Shown: in pieces, positions 59,328 to 64,000 of the stretch
How positions within the stretch are numbered: the first letter of the stretch is position 1
Layout: each line of letters begins with the position of its first letter
Assembly (NCBI RefSeq): GCF_020616335.1
Contig: NZ_CP085051.1
Span: forward strand, 2,356,001 to 2,420,000
Source: Corynebacterium uberis
GTDB lineage: Bacteria; Actinomycetota; Actinomycetes; Mycobacteriales; Mycobacteriaceae
Length of the DNA stretch: 64,000 nt
Reading direction: 5' to 3'
The notes under the pieces: model-generated
Told to the model about the DNA's origin: nothing
The model's input: the letters and a program-made list of their open reading frames with translations, nothing else
Database searches by the model: none
Made by a program: the position numbers and the translations under genes

Positions 59328-60008
59328 TTACTGTGAGTCTGGCGCGGCGGGGTAGGCGCCGGCGGCGCCGTCGTCTCCCCAGCGCTCAATCCCCCAGCGC
59401 CCAAAGTCGGCCGTGCCGGGGGTGAGGATGATAAAGCGGCAGTTGGTCAGCGGGTGGCTGTAGGCAAAGTCCGGGTCGCAGCCGGTGGCCAGGGCGGCCG
59501 CCACGCGGATGAACCCGCCGTGGCTGACCACCAGGGCGTCGCCGGAGGTACCCGCCGCGACTGCCCCCAGGGCCGTGCGGGCGCGCTGGGACACGGCGGC
59601 CAGATCCTCCCCCTCGGGCATGGCGGCGGCGGGGTTGGCGGCGATGAGCTCGCGCAGGAGGGATTCGTAGGTGGTGTGGGCCGCGGCGTCGGTACGCATC
59701 TCGAGGTCGCCGACGTTGACCTCGTGGAGGCCTGGGGCGACGGTCACCGGGACGGCGCGCGGCGCCCAGCCGCGCTGCTGGTGGTAGGTCTGGGCGGCCA
59801 GCATCGCGGTCTGTTGGGCGCGCAGGGCCACCGAGCAGGTGATCGTGGCCAGCTCCACGGCGGGCAGCTGGGCAAGTTCGCGGCCCACGGCGCGCGCCTG
59901 CTCGCGGCCCTCATCGGTCAGCTCGGCGCCGGGCGGGCGGGTGTCCAGGGCGCGGATGACGTTGCTGTAGGTGCGCCCGTGGCGCAGCAGGATGATGCGG
60001 CGGGCCAT
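59328..60008 (-). CDS. Histidine phosphatase family protein
   Basis: 226 residues. The RHG motif is ILLRHGRTYSN (about residue 8), with GAELTDEGREQARAVG, the ELATITCSVALRAQQTA segment and a C-terminal LVVSHGGFIRV containing the second catalytic His. It is a phosphoglycerate-mutase-like broad phosphatase; real mutase activity is not implied. The start codon overlaps the pheA stop (TAATG), so the two are co-translated as pheA then phosphatase, as in some corynebacteria. Confidence 0.9.
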   Translation of the reverse strand: MARRIILLRHGRTYSNVIRALDTRPPGAELTDEGREQARAVGRELAQLPAVELATITCSVALRAQQTAMLAAQTYHQQRGWAPRAVPVTVAPGLHEVNVGDLEMRTDAAAHTTYESLLRELIAANPAAAMPEGEDLAAVSQRARTALGAVAAGTSGDALVVSHGGFIRVAAALATGCDPDFAYSHPLTNCRFIILTPGTADFGRWGIERWGDDGAAGAYPAAPDSQ

Positions 60009-60877
60009 TAGCGCTGGTCTCCCGTGGCCACGGGCCAGGATCCGAGCACCGCGACGCGCTGCGCGTACCCGCTCAACGAGGCCAGCGCGGCAGCAAAACC
60101 CGCATCCGATCGGTGGCCGGCGAGGTCGATGTGGAAGCGGTAGGTTCCCATCCCCGTGCGGGTGGGCCGGGAGACGATGCGGGTGAGATCCACGCCGCGC
60201 TCGGCGAACTCGGCAAGTGCGCGCGCCAGCGATCCGGGCTCATTGCGCACCTCAAAGAGCAGGGCGGTGCGGTAGTCCACCCCGGGGCGGGGGGTGTCAT
60301 CAGCGGTGTCGGGGGTGGCGGGGTCCGCGGCGCGCACGGCGATGAAGCGGGTGCGCGCGGCGGCAACATCCGCCACGCCGCTGGCCAGGGTGGTCAGGCC
60401 GAACAGCTCGGCGCAGGCGGCCGGGGCGGCCGCGGCGTCCGCCTCGCCTTCGGCCACCAGCTGGGCGGCGGCCGCGTTGGAGGAGGCGGGCAGGAACTCG
60501 GCGTCGGGCAGGTGCTCGCGCAGCCAGTCACGGATCTGTTGGTGGGCGACCGGGTGGGTGGCCACCGTGCGCGGGGTGTCTGCCCCGGGGCGGGTGAGGA
60601 TGGAAAACGCGATGGGCAGGTCGGTCTCGGCGACGATCTCCACGCCGCCACCGGCAAGCGCATCGAGCGTTTGGGCCACGGGGCCGTCGACGGAACTTTC
60701 ATCGGCCAGGCAGGCCCCCACGCACGTCCCGGCGCGCACGAGCGCCACGCAGGCGGCGGGCGAGTCCGCGGGGTGAAAGTCTACGTTCGGGCCCCATACC
60801 CCGGCGCGGGCCAGGGCGGTGGCCGCCTGGTAGGTGAAGGTGCCCTGGGGGCCCAGATAGGCGACGCTGACAGTCAT
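60008..60877 (-). CDS. pheA: Prephenate dehydratase
   Basis: 289 residues, converts prephenate to phenylpyruvate in phenylalanine synthesis. N-terminal VAYLGPQGTFTYQAA, the TRFI element (AARTRFIAV, about residue 178), then the ACT regulatory domain with LFEVRNEPGSLARALAEFA and SRPTRTGMGTYRFHIDL. The ACT domain suggests phenylalanine feedback. The start ATG has GGAG 6 nt upstream. The next gene upstream (amidase) starts 24 nt away in the opposite direction. Confidence 0.95.
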   Translation of the reverse strand: MTVSVAYLGPQGTFTYQAATALARAGVWGPNVDFHPADSPAACVALVRAGTCVGACLADESSVDGPVAQTLDALAGGGVEIVAETDLPIAFSILTRPGADTPRTVATHPVAHQQIRDWLREHLPDAEFLPASSNAAAAQLVAEGEADAAAAPAACAELFGLTTLASGVADVAAARTRFIAVRAADPATPDTADDTPRPGVDYRTALLFEVRNEPGSLARALAEFAERGVDLTRIVSRPTRTGMGTYRFHIDLAGHRSDAGFAAALASLSGYAQRVAVLGSWPVATGDQR

Positions 60878-60889
60878 GGTGCTCCAGCC

Positions 60890-60895
60890 TATCCT
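60890..60895 (+). promoter_or_regulatory. TATCCT -10, leaderless amidase start
   Basis: TATCCT ends 6 nt before ATG 60902, so the mRNA probably begins with the start codon. It lies in the 24-nt divergent gap to pheA. Confidence 0.45.
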
Positions 60896-60901
60896 GGCGT
60901 C

Positions 60902-62224
60902 ATGTTTTCCGCGCGGGCCACAACTGCCTCCCCCGGGTGCTGCCCGGGTCCTGCCGCCGCACATGCCCCGACTGGCACCCCGACTGGCAACCCGGCCGAC
61001 ACCCCTTCTGCTGCGGCGGCGGTGGAGGCCTTTGCGGCGCGGGTGGACGCGGCGGTGGCGCGCCTCCAGGCGGCCGCGCCCGAAGAATCGGGGACCCTGA
61101 CCCCCGCTGCGCTGGGCTTGTGGGATCTGCGCCTGGAGCGGGCGCGCCGGCGCGCGGAGGCGCTGGATCGCCTGCCGGCGTGCGCCCGGGGCCGCCTTTT
61201 TGGGCAGGTCATCCCGATCAAGGATCTTCACGACGTCGCGGGTTTTGTCACCACCGCGGGCAACACCGCCCGCGCCCGGGTGGCGGGCACGACGGATCCG
61301 TGGGTGCGCGCGCTGCTGGCCCAGGGGGCGATCGTGCCGGGCAAGTCCGCCACCGGAGAGGCCGGGCTGAGCAGCTACTGCGAGCCCGTGGGGGTCCGGG
61401 CCCCGGTCAATCCGCTGCGCCCGGGAAGAACGACGGGCGGGTCGTCCGGGGGTGCGGCGGCGCTGGTGAGTGCCGGGGTGGTGCCGGTGGCCCACGGGTC
61501 CGACGGGGGTGGTTCGCTGCGGGTGCCGGCGGCCGCCTGCGGGGTGGTGGGGTTCAAGCCGGCGGCGCGCCCGGGTGCGGGCCTGGCGGTGCAGGGTTTC
61601 ATCACCGATTCGGTGGCCCGCGCCGGGTGGGCGTTGGGGTTGGCCGAGGGTCCCGTGCCGCGGCTGCGGGTGGCGCTGCTTACCCGCGGGTTGTGGGTGG
61701 ATGAGCCGGCCGCGCAGCGGTGGGCGCGGGGTGCGCGGGAGGCGGTGCGGCGGCTGGCTGCGGCGGGCCATGAGGTGGTGGAGGTTTCGCGCCCGCCGCA
61801 GGCAGACGAGCTGTTTGCCCACTTTTGTCGGGTGCTGCTGGGCGGGGCGGGGACGGTGGCGCCGGGGGCGTCGGAAAGCGCCCTGGTTGCCGCGTTGCGA
61901 CGCCGCGGCCGCGCGCGCCCCGCACCCCCCTTCCCGCAGGTCACCTCCCCCTGGCGGGCGGACGTGCTGCTCACCCCGACGCTGGCCTTCGACCCGCCGC
62001 CGGTGGGCCACTTCGCCGCGCTGCGCCCGCGGGAGGATTTCTGGGAGCAGACCCGCTGGACGCCGTGGGCGAGCCTGTTTAACCTGCTGGGCACCGCGGC
62101 GGTGAGCGTGCCAGTGCGCGCCGACGCCACCGTCTCGGTTCACCTCGGGCTGCTGCACCGCGGGCTTGCCGACGCCACCCTGCTCACCCTGGCGCGCTGC
62201 GTCGCCGCCCCCAGGTGGCGCTGA
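60902..62224 (+). CDS. Amidase signature family protein
   Basis: 440 residues. The Ser-cisSer-Lys triad is visible: Lys in VIPIKDLHDVAG (about residue 106), the cis Ser in GRTTGGSSGGAAALVSAG (about 181), and nucleophile Ser in SDGGGSLRVPAAACG (about 206). A 60-residue low-complexity N terminus (TTASPGCCPGPAAAHAPTGT) precedes the domain; whether it is translated is uncertain, and a later start is possible. It hydrolyses an amide; not GatA, since the GatA context and length are lacking. The stop TGA overlaps the next ATG (TGATG). Confidence 0.85.
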   Translation: MFSARATTASPGCCPGPAAAHAPTGTPTGNPADTPSAAAAVEAFAARVDAAVARLQAAAPEESGTLTPAALGLWDLRLERARRRAEALDRLPACARGRLFGQVIPIKDLHDVAGFVTTAGNTARARVAGTTDPWVRALLAQGAIVPGKSATGEAGLSSYCEPVGVRAPVNPLRPGRTTGGSSGGAAALVSAGVVPVAHGSDGGGSLRVPAAACGVVGFKPAARPGAGLAVQGFITDSVARAGWALGLAEGPVPRLRVALLTRGLWVDEPAAQRWARGAREAVRRLAAAGHEVVEVSRPPQADELFAHFCRVLLGGAGTVAPGASESALVAALRRRGRARPAPPFPQVTSPWRADVLLTPTLAFDPPPVGHFAALRPREDFWEQTRWTPWASLFNLLGTAAVSVPVRADATVSVHLGLLHRGLADATLLTLARCVAAPRWR

Positions 62225-62964
62225 TGGCCACCCTCGCACACCGCCGCCGACTCGTCTGCGAGGTTGCGCTGGTCCTCGCGCTGACCTTCGGTGCCTCCGG
62301 GCTGCGCAGCCTGCTGCGGCTCATCGCCGCGGTGGCCTCCCCCACCCCGCTGGCCCAGCAGCAGGTCACCCTCAACGCCACGCAGGCAACCAACCCCTGG
62401 ATCGACGCCGGCCTGCAACTGGTGGGCGCCGGCGTGCTCATCGCGTGGGGCGGGCTGGCCGTCTACCTCCTGGCCATCGACGGCATCGCCCTGCGCCGGC
62501 CGCGGTGGCGCGACGCGGGCGTGGGCGCCCTGCTGGCCGCGGTGATCGGCGTGCCCGGGCTGGCGCTCTACCTGCTCGCCTGGCACGCGGGACTGTCCCG
62601 GGAGGTGGTGGCCAGCGGGCTAGACAGCGGCGCGCGGGCCATCCCCCTGCTGCTGGTGTGGGCCGGGGCCAACGCCGCCGCCGAGGAGCTGGTGGTGGTG
62701 GCCTGGCTGAGCACCCGGCTCGGCCAACTGGGCTGCCCAGGGTGGGCGGTGATCGTCTGCTCGGCCCTGCTGCGGGGCAGCTACCACCTCTACCAAGGGT
62801 TTTCTGCCGGGGTGGGAAACGCGGCCATGGGGCTGCTGTGCGCCGCCTACTATCGCCGCACCGGACGCGTCGCCCCGCTGATCTGGGCACACTTCCTCCT
62901 GGATACCTGCGCCTTCGTGGGCTATCACCTGTTGGCTGGACACACCAGCTGGCTGCCCGGGTGA
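62224..62964 (+). CDS. CPBP-type intramembrane protein, degenerate motif 1
   Basis: 246 residues with about seven membrane helices. AGANAAAEELVVVAWL contains the EE pair of CPBP (Abi) proteases, but the family's EExxxR has Val at the Arg position. The second motif, RGSYHLYQGFSAG, and the third, WAHFLLDTCAF, keep their His. Activity is therefore uncertain. It is coupled to the amidase by the TGATG overlap. CPBP proteins process membrane proteins or bacteriocin-related substrates; the actual role here is unknown. Confidence 0.7.
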   Translation: MATLAHRRRLVCEVALVLALTFGASGLRSLLRLIAAVASPTPLAQQQVTLNATQATNPWIDAGLQLVGAGVLIAWGGLAVYLLAIDGIALRRPRWRDAGVGALLAAVIGVPGLALYLLAWHAGLSREVVASGLDSGARAIPLLLVWAGANAAAEELVVVAWLSTRLGQLGCPGWAVIVCSALLRGSYHLYQGFSAGVGNAAMGLLCAAYYRRTGRVAPLIWAHFLLDTCAFVGYHLLAGHTSWLPG

Positions 62965-62981
62965 CCACCCGCCCCACCCGC

Positions 62982-62987
62982 TACCCT
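62982..62987 (+). promoter_or_regulatory. TACCCT -10, leaderless LCP gene start
   Basis: TACCCT ends 7 nt before ATG 62995 with no Shine-Dalgarno between them. Confidence 0.45.
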
Positions 62988-62994
62988 TGATCCC

Positions 62995-64000
62995 ATGAAT
63001 CACACCGGCCACGAGGATCCCCGACGCCGCGAGCGTCGCACCAGCCCGCCGCGCCCGGCAACCCCCGGCGGGCCCGGCGAGGATGTCCTGCGCGGCCGCG
63101 ACGGCAAACCCTTACTTGACCGCTACGGCCGGCCCGTGCGCCGACGCACCCCGCCCCCGCGCCCCAGCGCGGCCAGCCAGCCCCGGCGCGCCGAGCGCCC
63201 GCGCGCGCCCCAGCCCCGCGACTACGGCGACCGGGACTTCGCCGGCGGGCAGCAGCGCGGCGGCCCGCAGCAGTACATTCCCCCGCGGCCCTCCGCGCAG
63301 CCGGCGCACACCGCCTACCTGGACCCGCGCTCGGCGGCCGGGAACCCGCCGGGCGGCTATGGCGCGCCCCCGCAACCCCCACAGCAGCCGCAGCAGCCGT
63401 ACCGCCCGCAGGCGGCACCATCGGCTCAGCCCGCCCAGCCGTGGCAGGACGCACCGCCCGCCCAGCCCCCGCGTGCCCCGCGCACCCGGCGGGCCTCCGG
63501 GTCACGCCGACGCCCCCGCCGCGGCTGTCTGGGATGTTTCGGCTGGCCGCTGGCCATCCTGCTGGTGGTGGCCATCGTGGGCACCCTGTGGGCCGATAGC
63601 GCGCTGACCCGCACCACCGCCAAGCCGGACCAGCAGATTCACGCGACGTCAGGAACGAACTGGCTGCTGGTGGGCTCCGACTCGCGGCAGGGCTTGAGCG
63701 AAAAGGACGTCCAGCGCCTGGGCACCGGCGGCGACATCGGCGTCGGGCGCACCGACACCATCATGCTGCTGCACATCCCCACCACCGGCAAGGCCACGCT
63801 CGTCTCCTTGCCGCGCGACTCCTACGTGGAGATCCCCGGCTACGGCATGAACAAGATCAACGCGGCGTTTACCTACGGCGGCGCCCCCTTGTTGACCTCC
63901 ACCGTGGAGGGCGCCACCGGGGTGCACATCGACCACTACGCGGAGATCGGCATGGGCGGGCTGGCCAAGGTCGTCGACGCCATCGGCGGCGTGCGCGTGT
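62995..64000 (+). CDS. LCP (LytR-CpsA-Psr) family ligase, N-terminal part
   Basis: The first 335 codons; the gene runs off the right edge. A cytoplasmic Arg/Pro/Gln-rich tail of about 175 residues (many RR and QQP steps) precedes one membrane helix (LAILLVVAIVGTLWA, about residues 183-197). The LCP domain begins near residue 222: NWLLVGSDSRQG, RTDTIMLLHI and SLPRDSYVEIPGYG, with conserved Arg/Asp for phosphoprenyl binding. It should attach arabinogalactan or another polymer to peptidoglycan. The long charged N-terminal tail is typical of corynebacterial LCPs, but its extent here is notable. Confidence 0.9.
   Translation, partial: MNHTGHEDPRRRERRTSPPRPATPGGPGEDVLRGRDGKPLLDRYGRPVRRRTPPPRPSAASQPRRAERPRAPQPRDYGDRDFAGGQQRGGPQQYIPPRPSAQPAHTAYLDPRSAAGNPPGGYGAPPQPPQQPQQPYRPQAAPSAQPAQPWQDAPPAQPPRAPRTRRASGSRRRPRRGCLGCFGWPLAILLVVAIVGTLWADSALTRTTAKPDQQIHATSGTNWLLVGSDSRQGLSEKDVQRLGTGGDIGVGRTDTIMLLHIPTTGKATLVSLPRDSYVEIPGYGMNKINAAFTYGGAPLLTSTVEGATGVHIDHYAEIGMGGLAKVVDAIGGVRV

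Overview
The window looks like chromosomal DNA of a high-GC Corynebacterium, or a close mycolic-acid-containing relative. It carries the corynomycolate condensation set (AccD3, Pks13, FadD32), an MmpL3-like trehalose monomycolate transporter, two mycolyltransferases, and the arabinogalactan genes aftB, a UbiA-type prenyltransferase, glfT2 and glf. The gene order matches, from memory, the conserved pck-trmB-mmpL and accD-pks13-fadD32-myt-aftB-glfT2-glf loci of Corynebacterium and Mycobacterium. I saw no rRNA, tRNA, CRISPR array or insertion sequence.

Layout. 1-2.6 kb: the start of an MFS transporter, a remnant of the gene before it, a GT4 glycosyltransferase and a divergent methyltransferase. 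2.6-5.5 kb: a 23-bp tandem repeat and three secreted proteins. 5.5-12.9 kb: pckG, then trmB, a NYN-domain protein, cmpL1, a flippase-like membrane protein and a small DUF3054-like protein. 13-16.5 kb: an accessory cassette of two small cysteine-containing secreted paralogues, an ABC ATPase and two membrane proteins; the first secreted gene has a C9 tract that puts it out of frame. 16.5-18.5 kb: a small exported protein and a DUF222/HNH protein. 18.8-40.1 kb (mostly minus strand): accD3, pks13, fadD32, a cutinase-like protein, a lipoprotein, mytA, mytB, aftB, a divergent GT87-type membrane protein, the ubiA homologue, a PAP2 phosphatase, glfT2 and a 90-aa protein. 40.4-42.9 kb: a second ABC cassette of the same architecture, overlapping the end of glf. 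42.8-47.9 kb: glf, a PGRP/LGFP cell-wall protein, an amidohydrolase and a HAD phosphatase. 48-52.1 kb: glpD-glpF-glpK. 52.5-60.9 kb: a PlsC-HAD fusion, a secreted alpha/beta hydrolase, serS, a septum-formation-like protein, a small metalloprotease, a DUF2853 protein, a histidine phosphatase and pheA. 60.9-64 kb: an amidase, a degenerate CPBP-type membrane protein and an LCP ligase cut by the window edge.

How the genes fit together: FadD32 activates the meromycolate chain, an acyl-CoA carboxylase containing AccD3 makes the carboxylated alpha chain, and Pks13 condenses them. CmpL1 exports the trehalose monomycolate and MytA/MytB transfer mycolate to arabinogalactan or trehalose. The UbiA homologue, Glf, GlfT2 and AftB build the arabinogalactan acceptor. 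The PGRP/LGFP and LCP proteins also act on the wall.

The most notable unexplained signals are (i) the two paralogous ABC cassettes with four-cysteine extracytoplasmic domains, one preceded by two secreted paralogues and a possible poly-C switch; (ii) a dispersed motif, GCTTATCGACG, found 13 times in 64 kb, in all contexts and reading frames, twice supplying a gene's stop codon; and (iii) several genes with a -10 hexamer 6-8 nt before the start codon, which suggests leaderless mRNAs.
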